A DNA stretch of 64,000 nucleotides from CAZIRF01 sp964541755. GTDB taxonomy: Bacteria; Spirochaetota; Spirochaetia; Treponematales; Breznakiellaceae. Location: positions 68,934-132,933 of the forward strand of contig CAZIRF010000003.1 in NCBI GenBank assembly GCA_964541755.1, in the 5' to 3' direction. The notes under the pieces are model-generated. The model searched no databases and was not told the DNA's origin. It worked only from the letters and a program-made list of their open reading frames with translations. The position numbers and the translations under genes were made by a program. Shown piece by piece: positions 34,023 through 42,859 of this stretch. How positions within the stretch are numbered: position 1 is the first letter of the stretch; each line of letters begins with the position of its first letter.

Positions 34023-35906
34023 CTACTCCGGGGCGCCGGGAGCGGGCTGCGGCTTCTGCTTCGATTTTTTACCCAGAACCATGAGGACGGCGATGTCGCT
34101 CTGGCGTATGCCGCTTATGCGGGAGGCCTGCCCGATGCTCGCGGGGCGTATTTTCGAGAGTTTCTCAATCGCCTCGGCAGACAGCCCGCGGACGCCGCGG
34201 TAGTCCAGGTCGCTCGCCAGTGGAAGTGCATCCAGCTTGTCCTGCCGGGCCGCGACCCGCGCCTCTTTTTCGATATACCCCTCATACTTGATGTCCAAGG
34301 CTATGCGCTCGAGCCATTCGGCGCTGTAGTCCTCGAGCTCGCTGGCGAAGGGCAGGAGGACCTCCATGCCCACGGCCGGATCGCGCAGGGCCTCCGCGAG
34401 GGTTTCGCCCCGGTGGGGGACGAGGGGGCAGTCTGCCGCATCGTGGCTGTGCGGGATGCGCCGGGTGGACAGGAGCTCGCGGATGGCGGTGAGGGCCGTT
34501 TCCTTGTGTGCGAGGCGTTCAAGGCGCTGTACACTCGCCAGCCCCACATCGCGGGTGTGCTGTGCGAGGCGGGTATCGGCACTGTCATGCCGCAGGAGGA
34601 GGCGGTGCTCGGCACGGCTGGTGAACATGCGGTAGGGTTCGGTAACCCCCTTGGAGGTGAGGTCGTCTATGAGTACGCCGATGTAGGCCTCGCTGCGCGA
34701 AAGGATGAGGGGCTCCTCCCCGCCAAGGGCGCGAGCGGCGTTGATGCCGGCCATGAGGCCCTGCGTGGCGGCTTCCTCGTAGCCGGAGCTCCCGTTGGTC
34801 TGCCCTGCCGTGTAGAGGCCGCGAAGTCGCTTGGTTTCGAGGCTGGGGTAGAGGTCCAAGGGGTCGAGGTAGTCGTACTCGACGGCGTAGGCCGGGCGCA
34901 CCATGCGCGCGCGTTCGAAGCCGGGAAGCGTGTGGAGAAAGGCCTCCTGAACATCTTCAGGCAGCGACGAGGACAGGCCGTTGAGGTAGAGCTCGTTGGT
35001 GTATTCGCCCTCGGGCTCCACGAAGATATGGTGGCGGGGGCGGTCGGGGAAGCGCACGACCTTGTCTTCTATCGAAGGGCAGTAGCGGGGGCCCACCCCC
35101 TGAATCTTGCCGCCGTAGAGGGGCGAACGGTGGATGTTCTCACGGATGATGCGGTGTGTCTCTTCGTTGGTCCATGTAATCCAGCAGGGGATGGCGGGGC
35201 GCTCGTCGAGCCAGGCCTCGGCGGTATCGAAGGAAAAGGGGCGTGCCCGCTCCCCATCCTGCCGTTCAAGCGCCTCAAAGTCGACACTGGAGGCCGCGAC
35301 ACGGGCCGGGGTCCCGGTTTTGAGGCGCCCCATGGGAAAGCCCAAGCGGCGCAGGCTGTCGCCCAGTCCCAACGCGGCTTCTTCGCCCAGGCGTCCGTGG
35401 GGGGCGACGTACTCGCCTATAAAAATGCGCCCCTCGAGAAAGGTCCCGGTGGACAATATGACGGTCTTCGCCCCGATGCGCTGTCCCCGGGCGGTAACGA
35501 CCCCTTCGACGCGCTTTCCGTCCGTCGAGACCATAAGGTCGGTGACGGTATCCATGAAGATGTCCAGCTTTGCCTGTCGTTCAAGGGCCGCGCGGGCGGC
35601 GTTCTGGTAGGCGAGTTTGTCCGCCTGTGCCCGCGGGGCCTGCACTGCGGGCCCCCGTGAACGATTGAGGATGCGATACTGGATAAGGGTCTGGTCGATG
35701 AGTTTCCCCATCTCGCCGCCCAAGGCATCGACCTCGCGCACGAGGTTGCCCTTGGACAGGCCCCCAATGGCCGGATTGCAGGAGAGGGCCCCGATTTTGT
35801 CGGGGTTCTGGGTGATTATCTGTGTGCGCCAGCCCATGCGGGAAAGCGCCAGAGCGGCTTCGATGCCGGCATGGCCGGCACCCACCACAATTGCGTCATA
35901 GTCCAT
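34023..35906 (-). CDS. mnmG: tRNA uridine-5-carboxymethylaminomethyl modification enzyme, FAD subunit
   Basis: 627 residues, normal for MnmG/GidA. The FAD-binding head is DAIVVGAGHAGIEAALALSRMG. CNPAIGGLSKGNLVREVDALGG and YCPSIEDKVVRFPDR are diagnostic. The C-terminal helical domain has ALDIKYEGYI and RPASIGQASRISGI. With MnmE it modifies U34 of tRNAs reading split codon boxes. The partner mnmE lies upstream, separated by the GH5 gene. The dispersed word RCTATCAGY sits at both ends: 34014-34022 touches the stop codon and 35912-35920 lies just before the start. Confidence 0.97.
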   Translation of the reverse strand: MDYDAIVVGAGHAGIEAALALSRMGWRTQIITQNPDKIGALSCNPAIGGLSKGNLVREVDALGGEMGKLIDQTLIQYRILNRSRGPAVQAPRAQADKLAYQNAARAALERQAKLDIFMDTVTDLMVSTDGKRVEGVVTARGQRIGAKTVILSTGTFLEGRIFIGEYVAPHGRLGEEAALGLGDSLRRLGFPMGRLKTGTPARVAASSVDFEALERQDGERARPFSFDTAEAWLDERPAIPCWITWTNEETHRIIRENIHRSPLYGGKIQGVGPRYCPSIEDKVVRFPDRPRHHIFVEPEGEYTNELYLNGLSSSLPEDVQEAFLHTLPGFERARMVRPAYAVEYDYLDPLDLYPSLETKRLRGLYTAGQTNGSSGYEEAATQGLMAGINAARALGGEEPLILSRSEAYIGVLIDDLTSKGVTEPYRMFTSRAEHRLLLRHDSADTRLAQHTRDVGLASVQRLERLAHKETALTAIRELLSTRRIPHSHDAADCPLVPHRGETLAEALRDPAVGMEVLLPFASELEDYSAEWLERIALDIKYEGYIEKEARVAARQDKLDALPLASDLDYRGVRGLSAEAIEKLSKIRPASIGQASRISGIRQSDIAVLMVLGKKSKQKPQPAPGAPE

Positions 35907-35915
35907 TGCGGACTA

Positions 35916-37156
35916 TCAGTATCCTTTTGCCTCGAGATTGTCCAGCACCGTATCGAAGACCGGTGAAAAAACACCCGGCTCGTTGCGCTTTACGTGCTCG
36001 CCAGTGTCCCAGAGGAGGGGCACCATCCCGCGCTTGAGGCTCGCCTCCATAACGGCCTCCAGCCAGCGTATTTTCGCCTCGTCTTTTTCTCCGACACAAC
36101 CCCGAATTCCCCGATAATGGCGGGCATCCCCGTGTCTTCGCAGAAGAGCTGCATCTTGTCGAAGAGGCCGTCGAGCTGGAGGTAATCCACCTTGTGCCCC
36201 CAGTCCCACATGGCCACACCCCAGCTTTCGTCCTTGTTCATGCCGCAGAATTGCCAGGGGGTATAGTAGTGGACGGATATCATCAGTTTGTTTTCGAGGC
36301 GGTCTTCGGGCAGGACGTAGGCGAAGCTCGTCGTCTTTTCGATGTCGGTGTGGTAGCCGGTGATGAGCAAGACGCGTGTGGCGTTGTTGCCGCCGGTGTC
36401 GCGTACGGTGTCGATAAAGAGCTGATTGACCCGGGCCAGGGTGCGGTAGGCATCCTCCATGTCGCCCTCGTTCGAGAAATTGGTCTCCTCGTTGAGCCCT
36501 TCAAAGACGAGGAGTTCATTCTTGTAATTGAAGCGACCGGCAATTTGCTTCCAGTAGCGCTCGAATTTTTCGGCGGCCACCGGCGAGAAGGTTGCGTAGA
36601 CATCCGGGCCGAACTTGTCCTTCCAGCTGGAGTCTATCCATCCGCCGTCCCAGTGGATGTTGAGGACGCAGTACATCCCCGCCCCGGTTATCCAGTTGAC
36701 GACCTCTTCAACGCGGGCCATTTTATCTTCCTGAACGATGCCGTCCACCGCGTAGGTATCCCAGGCGACCGGCAGGCGAACGGTCTTGACCCCGCGCGCC
36801 GCGAGCCCGTCAACAAGGGCCTTGGTGATAACCGGCTGGCCCCAACCGGTTTCCCAGCGGGAGGTGTTCTCGAGGGTGTTTCCCAGGTTCACGCCCCAGC
36901 CCATTTCCGCGGCCACGGTCTTTGCGTCGAGATCGCGCATGGCTTCCACTTCGCGTGCGGGAATGGCCGGGAGTTCTGCGGGTGCGGCGGGCGCCTCTGC
37001 TGCGGTATTCGCCGCACCCTCTTTGTTCATGTCTGTTTGGGCGGTAGTAGCACAAGAGAAGAAGAATAAGGCTGATATTGCCAGAATGCCGGCGCGTTTT
37101 ACGGCGGAAACAAGCGATCCCGTCTTGCCGGCCGGGTTTGATGAATGCAGGTACAC
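35916..37156 (-). pseudogene. GH5 endoglucanase lipoprotein with a frameshift near its end
   Basis: A cellulase-type GH5 enzyme. The signal region ends FFFSCATT (lipid anchor). The catalytic barrel includes WGVNLGNTLENTSRWETGWG, LVFEGLNEETNF (acid/base Glu) and IIGEFGVVSEK (nucleophile Glu). Reading then breaks: after SEK the frame runs into an unrelated tail, while the frame one base back continues with the expected DEAKIRWLEAVMEAS and ends at TGA (35916-35918). The break is at a run of five A (plus-strand T5, 36084-36088). A one-base loss, a sequencing error or -1 slippage on AAA-AAG would explain it. Both catalytic Glu residues precede the break. GTG at 37156 has AGGAG upstream. Confidence 0.75.
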
Positions 37157-37292
37157 TGTGAGCTCCTTCTGGGGGTATGCCACAGTGTAGCCGGGCTGTC
37201 TCCAGTACGCAGCCGGTACAAAGCGGATTATTATGGGGGAAAAAGTGTTGGCGCTTACCCCCGTGGCAGTTTGTACGGGCTGGGCCCGCGCG

Positions 37293-38717
37293 TTACTTCC
37301 CCACACAGAAGGAGCCGAAGAGGCTGTCCAGGATGTCTTCGGTGGTGATTTCGCCGGTGATGGCCCCAAGGGCGTCGGCGGCTTCGCGCAGACGGGGGGC
37401 TACGAGGTCGAGCGGCAGGCCCTTGTCGCTGCGCTCGAGGGTTTCTTCGAGGGCTGCTTTGGCCTGGGCGAGAAGGTCTTTTTGGCGTTCACTCGCGACG
37501 CCGGGGCTTCGGCTTTCGGCCGTGGCAGCCCCTTGGCCGCCCTCGAGCCGCTCGCCCTCGAGTCGCTCGCCCTCGAGCCGCTCGCGGACGGCAGCGAGGA
37601 GCTCCCCGATACCCATGCCGCTCTTGGCACTTACGGCAAGGTAGCCCGCCGGCGGGGGCGGGGCGATATCCGCCTTGGTCCATAGCCGGATATCGGGGGC
37701 CTTCCCCAAGTTGTCGATGGCGCGGGTGGAACTATCAGCATGAATGCCCGAACCGTCCTCGAGCCACAGAACGAGGTCGGCCTCTTCAAGGCGCTCCCGC
37801 GTGCGTTCGATGCCTGCCTTCTCAATATTGCCGGCGTTGTCGCGCAGACCGGCGGTGTCGAGGATGCGCAGGGGGATGCCGTCGACGACGAGGCGGGCTT
37901 CGAGCCAGTCGCGGGTGGTTCCCGCTTCCTCGGATATGAGGGCGCGCTCCTCGCGAAGGAGGCGGTTGAAAAGGCTGGATTTGCCGGCATTGGGGGCGCC
38001 GGCCAGGGCGACGGTTGCGCCGTCTATCCAGAGGCGCTCGCGTTTCCAGGAGTCGAGGAGCGCCGCGATGCGCGGGATGGCGCCCTCCACGAGGTCGCGG
38101 CGGGGGAGGCGGCCTTGGGTTTCGTCGTCATCGGGGTCAAGACTGATATCCTCCTCGCTGTAGTCGAGGTAGAGTTCACAGGCGGCGAGGGCGATGAGCA
38201 GATCGTCGCGGAGCTCTTCGATGCTGCGGCGCAGTTCACCGTCAAGGCGGCGCAGCGCATGGCTGCGGGCGGTATCGCTCGAGGAGGCGACGAGGTCCAT
38301 GATGGCCTCGGCCTGGGTAAGGTCGAGTTTGCCGTTGGAGAAGGCGCGAAAACTGAACTCGCCCGGCAGGGCCTGGCGTATGCCTGCCTTCGTCAAGACC
38401 GCGAGGATGCGCCGTGCGATGTGGCTGCCCCCATGGCAGGATATTTCGACAGAATCTTCGCCAGTAAAGGAACGCGGAGCGCGAAAGACGCTCAGGAGGA
38501 CCTCGTCGAGGACCCCGCCCTCGCCGTCGTGCAGCTTCCCAAAGAGGATGCGCTGGCCCTCGCAGTCGAGGAGGGCGTTGGGGCGCGAGAAGAGTTTTGC
38601 GAGCTGCTCGATGCAGCCCGCGCCGCTTGTGCGAATGACGGCGATGGCCGCCAGGCCGGGGGCTGTAGCGAGGGCGGCGATGGGGTCGTTGTCGCCATAG
38701 CCCTGCTGGCCGCTCAT
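37293..38717 (-). CDS. mnmE: tRNA modification GTPase
   Basis: 474 residues. The N-terminal tetrahydrofolate-binding domain (DPIAALATAPGLAAIAVIRTSG) and helical domain enclose a G domain: P-loop GAPNAGKSS (about 243-251), GTTRD, DTAGLR and TKAD. The C-terminal CVGK is the MnmE hallmark. It works with MnmG on tRNA U34. The ATG at 38717 overlaps the DUF805 stop (ATGA). An unusual insert of three ERLEG repeats lies between the G domain and the last helices. The word RCTATCAGY occurs inside the gene (37731-37739), coding Ala-Asp-Ser. Confidence 0.96.
   Translation of the reverse strand: MSGQQGYGDNDPIAALATAPGLAAIAVIRTSGAGCIEQLAKLFSRPNALLDCEGQRILFGKLHDGEGGVLDEVLLSVFRAPRSFTGEDSVEISCHGGSHIARRILAVLTKAGIRQALPGEFSFRAFSNGKLDLTQAEAIMDLVASSSDTARSHALRRLDGELRRSIEELRDDLLIALAACELYLDYSEEDISLDPDDDETQGRLPRRDLVEGAIPRIAALLDSWKRERLWIDGATVALAGAPNAGKSSLFNRLLREERALISEEAGTTRDWLEARLVVDGIPLRILDTAGLRDNAGNIEKAGIERTRERLEEADLVLWLEDGSGIHADSSTRAIDNLGKAPDIRLWTKADIAPPPPAGYLAVSAKSGMGIGELLAAVRERLEGERLEGERLEGGQGAATAESRSPGVASERQKDLLAQAKAALEETLERSDKGLPLDLVAPRLREAADALGAITGEITTEDILDSLFGSFCVGK
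37540..37584. repeat. three 15-bp in-frame tandem repeats inside mnmE
   Basis: Units 37540-37554, 37555-37569 and 37570-37584, consensus CCCTCGAGCCGCTCG on the plus strand; the middle unit has one T for C. They encode three copies of a five-residue unit (ERLEG) on the minus strand. Copy number could vary between strains by slippage without breaking the frame. Confidence 0.85.
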
Positions 38718-39163
38718 GGGGTTATGGGGTCTTCTTGAGAGGGCTCGCTTACGAGCGTTGGGGCCGTAAGGGGATTGGGGCCCCACTGGTTTGCATCGGG
38801 ATACCCTGCGCGGAGCGTGAGAATGAGAAACCAGATATCTCCGATAAGGGGCACACAGCGAATGAAGTACCAGTAGCCGGTTCGGTCTATATCGTGGAGT
38901 CGTCGTATGGTAACAGCCATAAAGGGGATAATACTGGCGACAAGGACCAGGAGGGAGAGGAGCCCGAGGGCGTTGAATAGGGGAAGGAGCGAAACAGGAG
39001 AGGGTATTCTTGTAACAAGACTGGTAATGAAAAACGGTATGCGGGTCAAGATCACGAGAATGGAGACGATGGCGTAAAATAAAAGAAAGAGCCAGTACTC
39101 GCGACGGGAGGCACGCCCGTCGAAGTCTGTATACTTTTTAAACGTGTTGATGATACTTTTCAT
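38714..39163 (-). CDS. DUF805 membrane protein
   Basis: 149 residues. The DUF805 signature starts with FDGRASRREYWLFLLFYAIVS, has three hydrophobic segments and ends with RRLHDIDRTGYWYFI, then LIGDIWFLILTLRAGYPDANQWGPNP. The function is unknown; these small inner-membrane proteins are widespread. The ATG at 39163 has GGGGATT upstream; an in-frame ATG at 39193 is less likely. It overlaps mnmE by ATGA and so could share its transcript. Confidence 0.9.
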   Translation of the reverse strand: MKSIINTFKKYTDFDGRASRREYWLFLLFYAIVSILVILTRIPFFITSLVTRIPSPVSLLPLFNALGLLSLLVLVASIIPFMAVTIRRLHDIDRTGYWYFIRCVPLIGDIWFLILTLRAGYPDANQWGPNPLTAPTLVSEPSQEDPITP

Positions 39164-39268
39164 TGTAATCCCCTTTGTTTGCCAGTATATCAATATAATC
39201 GATTTTTTTCAATTCTCGGGTGTTTTGTCTTGATGTCCCGGCTCTTTTTGGCATCTACTGTGTGTACC

Positions 39269-40036
39269 ATGTCCTATACTGAAGCACCACAACGTCCCTC
39301 TCTGTCCACCGCAGCCCGTTTGGCTTTCGCCTTTCGTGCCGGCCTCGCCTCTGCCCGCGAGAATGCCCTTCCCGGGCTCTTCCTGTGGGTGTTTGCGAGT
39401 GCCATTGTCGCCGCTTATTTCTTCCTTGAACCGCTTACCGCAGCCCTCGACGCACTGGGCCGCCTCAAAGTCCGCGGCGGTTTTCTGTATTCCGCCCTGT
39501 CCACGGCCCTCTTCGGGGGCCTCATCCCCTTCCTGTGGCGCCTGGGCTCCCATGCCCGGGCCTCTTCGCGTGCCCGCGTTGCAGGTACCGCCCTGCCAAT
39601 TCCCCTCTGGACGGTGCCCGCCTGGCAGGCCGCCCTCTTCCTCGTCTTCTTTTGGGCCTGGAAGGGTATCGAAGTCGATCTCCTGTACCGGGCGCAGGCC
39701 CTTGTCTTTGGCAACGGGGCGCGCTTTTCGGTCATCGCTCCAAAGGTAATTGTGGACCAATTCGTCTACAACCCCCTCTGGGCCGCCTGGACCCAGGTCG
39801 TGGCCTACTGGTGGCTTGAAAAGGGCTTCAAGCCCGCACCCGGGGAGGGCCGAACCCTCCTGCGCCAAATGGGCTCGCGCTCGGTGACCATCCTCATCTC
39901 CACCTGGGGCATCTGGATTCCCATGGTGTCAATCATTTACGCCATGCCGGCGAGCCTGCAGATTCCCCTTTTCAACATCGTCCTGTGTTTTTGGGGCCTC
40001 ATGCTGGCGAGCCTTTCAAGAGAGAAGCGGGAGTAG
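39269..40036 (+). CDS. Mpv17/PMP22-like multi-pass membrane protein
   Basis: 255 residues with several membrane helices. Two stretches match the Mpv17 family pattern: KVIVDQFVYNPLWAAW (compare DQ-x-x-x-x-P) and WGIWIPMVSIIYAMPASLQIP followed by WGLMLASL. The Mpv17 family is best known from mitochondria and peroxisomes, where it forms small channels; bacterial members are uncharacterised. The ATG at 39269 is chosen because the segment before it is not conserved-looking; TACTGT lies 7 nt upstream. It is followed by the truncated chemoreceptor 20 nt later. Confidence 0.6.
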   Translation: MSYTEAPQRPSLSTAARLAFAFRAGLASARENALPGLFLWVFASAIVAAYFFLEPLTAALDALGRLKVRGGFLYSALSTALFGGLIPFLWRLGSHARASSRARVAGTALPIPLWTVPAWQAALFLVFFWAWKGIEVDLLYRAQALVFGNGARFSVIAPKVIVDQFVYNPLWAAWTQVVAYWWLEKGFKPAPGEGRTLLRQMGSRSVTILISTWGIWIPMVSIIYAMPASLQIPLFNIVLCFWGLMLASLSREKRE

Positions 40037-40056
40037 GCGGGCGGTCCTTCCTTACC

Positions 40057-41520
40057 ATGCACCTATCGCTCTTCCAGCTCGCGGGGACCGATGACCTCCA
40101 GTCGATACCGGTCCTCGAGGCCCGTATTTTGGAGAACGAAGCCCGTGTAAAGGAGTCTCTGGCCCTCTTGGGCGAGAGCGCCATCGAGCTTATCGGGATG
40201 ATAACCGAAGATATTGTGGCCTATGCGGAAGAGGTCAATGCCGATAACGGGCGCCTGACCCTTTCCGGCGAGATTGTCGTGGCGGTATTCTCGCTCATTG
40301 CCATTGTCCTGTCGCTCGTCATGGGGCTCTCCGTCACCCGCTCCATCACCCGCCCGCTCCTTGGCGCGGTGGATACCCTTGCCCAGATTTCGCAGGGCAA
40401 GCTCTGCGTGGAAGTGGATGAGGCGAGTTTGGAGAGAACGGACGAGACCGGCCAGATGATGCGTGCCATGCTGGATATGGTGCGAACACTCAACGACAGC
40501 CTCCTCGCAGTCGCTTCTGCCGAAGAAGCGGTGCGGGCGACCTCCCTTACCCTCAACGAGCGGGTGTCGCAGACCGTGCACGAGATCGAGCTTATCACGG
40601 GTAACATTCGCGAGGCGAACGGCCTGTCTTCCCGCCAATCGGAAGCGGTGGCACAGAGCTCCCGGACGGTGGCCGGCATACTCGAGCGGCTCCGGAGTTT
40701 GGGCGACCTCATTACCGATCAGTCTGCCTCCGTGACGGAGTCTTCCGCGTCGATTGAAGAGATGACGGGGAACAACAAGAGCATCGCCGAAAATGTCGAG
40801 AAGATGACGCGGGTATTCCAGTCGCTTGAGGCTTCCTCCGGGGCGGGACGGCAGAGCATGGAGGAGACGGTCTCCATCATTCGGGAGACGGCCGATCAAT
40901 CGGACAAGCTGCAGCAAGCGAACGCGGTTATCAACAACATCGCGGCCCAGACAAACCTCCTGGCCATGAACGCCGCCATCGAGGCGGCCCATGCCGGCGA
41001 TTTGGGCCGTGGGTTTGCCGTTGTCGCCGACGAGATTCGCAGTTTGGCCGAAAAATCCGCTCGCCAGTCGCGGGCCATTTCGCAGGACATCAAGACCATC
41101 CGCGCATCGATACAGAAGGTGAGCGAGTCCTCCGGTCTTACCGAACGCGCCTTCGCAGAGATCTACAGCCTCATCAAGGCCTTGGGCGAGCACGAACAGC
41201 ACATTCGCCAGGCGACGAGCGAGCAAGTCGAGGGTTCGCAGCACATACTCGAATCCACCACACGCATCAACAGCATTACGAGCGAGGTCCGCGATTCGAG
41301 CGCGATCATGGTCGAGTCGAGCACCTCGGTTGCGGAGGACCTTGGCACACTCAATAGCGCGACAGAGGCCCTGAGCGCCCGGGTGGGCGACATCTCCTCG
41401 CACACCGATTCAATAGACCAACTTGTCAATGATCTTGAGCACATCAGCCACGAGTCCACCGGGCTCGCGGCGGTGTTGCGCGACAAATTGTCCCGTTTTA
41501 CTTATAGGAGGAACGAATGA
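40057..41520 (+). CDS. methyl-accepting chemotaxis protein, N-terminally truncated
   Basis: 487 residues. It has one membrane helix (about 70-90: VVAVFSLIAIVLSLVMGL), a HAMP domain (SVTRSITRPLLGAV) and a full cytoplasmic signalling domain. The hairpin tip is INNIAAQTNLLAMNAAIEAAH and then GRGFAVVADEIRSLAEKSA. A normal receptor would have a first membrane helix and a larger sensor domain before the residues seen here; the first 65 residues look like the end of such a domain. No Shine-Dalgarno precedes the ATG, and the open frame upstream runs into the preceding gene. A deletion has probably removed the 5' end (inference). The stop overlaps the esterase start (ATGA). Confidence 0.8.
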   Translation: MHLSLFQLAGTDDLQSIPVLEARILENEARVKESLALLGESAIELIGMITEDIVAYAEEVNADNGRLTLSGEIVVAVFSLIAIVLSLVMGLSVTRSITRPLLGAVDTLAQISQGKLCVEVDEASLERTDETGQMMRAMLDMVRTLNDSLLAVASAEEAVRATSLTLNERVSQTVHEIELITGNIREANGLSSRQSEAVAQSSRTVAGILERLRSLGDLITDQSASVTESSASIEEMTGNNKSIAENVEKMTRVFQSLEASSGAGRQSMEETVSIIRETADQSDKLQQANAVINNIAAQTNLLAMNAAIEAAHAGDLGRGFAVVADEIRSLAEKSARQSRAISQDIKTIRASIQKVSESSGLTERAFAEIYSLIKALGEHEQHIRQATSEQVEGSQHILESTTRINSITSEVRDSSAIMVESSTSVAEDLGTLNSATEALSARVGDISSHTDSIDQLVNDLEHISHESTGLAAVLRDKLSRFTYRRNE

Positions 41521-42344
41521 AGAGAAGAATGAACAAACTGATACTGACGGCGGCGCTCGCTACCCTGCTTGTTTCGGGGGGCCTCTTCGCGGATGAACCT
41601 GTTTTTGATCCCAACTTCCATATATACCTGCTCATCGGGCAGTCTAATATGGAAGGGGCCCCGCGCGCAGAGGCCGCCGATCTTGTGGAAGACCCCCGTA
41701 TCAAGGTGCTCGCGTACCAAAATAATGTGCGTCTGGGCAGGAAGTATAACGAGTGGGCCGTGGCGAAGCCGCCCCTCCACAGCCATTACCAGGGCGTGGG
41801 TCCTGGCGACTATTTTGCCAAAACCCTTATCAAGAAGATGCCGGCCAATGTTACTATCGGGCTCGTGCCCTTGGGAATAAATGGGGTCGATATCGACTTC
41901 TTCCTCAAGGGCGTCGTTTCGACCCGCCGTGCCGAGTTCAAGATTCCCCCGGACAACGCATGGGACGGCGCCTATGACTGGGTTATTTCGCGTGCCAAAG
42001 AGGCGCAGAAATACGGTGTTATCAAGGGTATTCTCTTCCATCAGGGCGAGTCGGACAGCGGCAAGCGCAACTGGCAGGCGAAGGTCAAGAAGATGGTCGA
42101 GGCCCTGCGCGCCGATTTGAATATCCCCGATGCCCCCATCATTATTGGCGAAATGATGCACGGCGGTGGCGCAGAGTCCCACAATCTCATTGTTGCCAAT
42201 ACGGTCAAATCAACCCCCAACGCCTGGCTGGTTACGACCGAAGGTTTGGCGGGACAAGACCGCTGGCACTTCAATCTCGAAGCCCAGCGCGAGCTTGGCC
42301 GCCGCTATGCCCTCAAGATGATGGAGGCCCTGGGCATTGAGTAA
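41517..42344 (+). CDS. secreted carbohydrate acetyl esterase, SGNH fold (sialate O-acetylesterase / CE6-like)
   Basis: 275 residues. The signal peptide (LILTAALATLLVSGGLFA) is followed by HIYLLIGQSNMEG, block I with the catalytic Ser, IKGILFHQGESD in the middle, and DRWHFNLEAQRELGRRYA containing the catalytic Asp/His pair. Such enzymes remove acetyl groups from plant xylan or sialic acid. AGGAGG stands directly before the ATG, so it can be translated independently of the truncated chemoreceptor it overlaps. Confidence 0.88.
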   Translation: MKRRMNKLILTAALATLLVSGGLFADEPVFDPNFHIYLLIGQSNMEGAPRAEAADLVEDPRIKVLAYQNNVRLGRKYNEWAVAKPPLHSHYQGVGPGDYFAKTLIKKMPANVTIGLVPLGINGVDIDFFLKGVVSTRRAEFKIPPDNAWDGAYDWVISRAKEAQKYGVIKGILFHQGESDSGKRNWQAKVKKMVEALRADLNIPDAPIIIGEMMHGGGAESHNLIVANTVKSTPNAWLVTTEGLAGQDRWHFNLEAQRELGRRYALKMMEALGIE

Positions 42345-42353
42345 GTGCTGTCT

Positions 42354-42839
42354 TTACTCCGGGCAGTTGCAGGAGCCGCTTGCCGGCTTCCAGTCTGCAC
42401 CCTTTTGGGTTTGGTACGCAGCGTAGCCCGGGGTAAAGTCCGCGATATTCGTGAAGCCCATGACGACCAGTTTTTCAAAGGCGCGGGCGCTCCTGTTGCC
42501 GGAATAGCAGATAAGGACCAGCTGTCTGTTTTTGCTATGCGGTTCGATCCAGCGGTCCAGGACCGGGTCCTCGCCCTCGTTCGAAATGTTCAGGAAGCCG
42601 GCTATATGGCTCTCCTCGAAGTCTTTCCGGTCCCGCAGGTCGATAAGGAGCGGGGCCTTTTCGGCCTCCCGGACAAGGGCGTCGAGTTCTTCTGCGCTCT
42701 GAATGCTGCGGTACCGGCTCGCCGGGGGGAGCTCGACAGACGCCCGGCCCTGTTGGAAAGCAAGTGCCGCAGCGATGGAGGCGCTCCCGATACCGGCGGC
42801 AGCGGCCAGCAGAGCTATCAGCAGGATGTGTCTCTTCAT
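42354..42839 (-). CDS. exported rhodanese-domain protein
   Basis: 161 residues. An N-terminal membrane anchor or signal (ILLIALLAAAAGIGSASIAAALA) precedes a single rhodanese domain with PLLIDLRDRKDFEESHIAGFLNI (beginning of fold) and an active-site loop CYSGNRSA with the catalytic Cys. It probably handles sulfane sulfur or thiosulfate in the periplasm. The C-terminus CNCPE adds two cysteines. AAAGG lies before the ATG. It is convergent with the esterase gene with only 9 nt between them. Confidence 0.87.
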   Translation of the reverse strand: MKRHILLIALLAAAAGIGSASIAAALAFQQGRASVELPPASRYRSIQSAEELDALVREAEKAPLLIDLRDRKDFEESHIAGFLNISNEGEDPVLDRWIEPHSKNRQLVLICYSGNRSARAFEKLVVMGFTNIADFTPGYAAYQTQKGADWKPASGSCNCPE

Positions 42840-42859
42840 TGGTTGCACCTTTAACTTGT

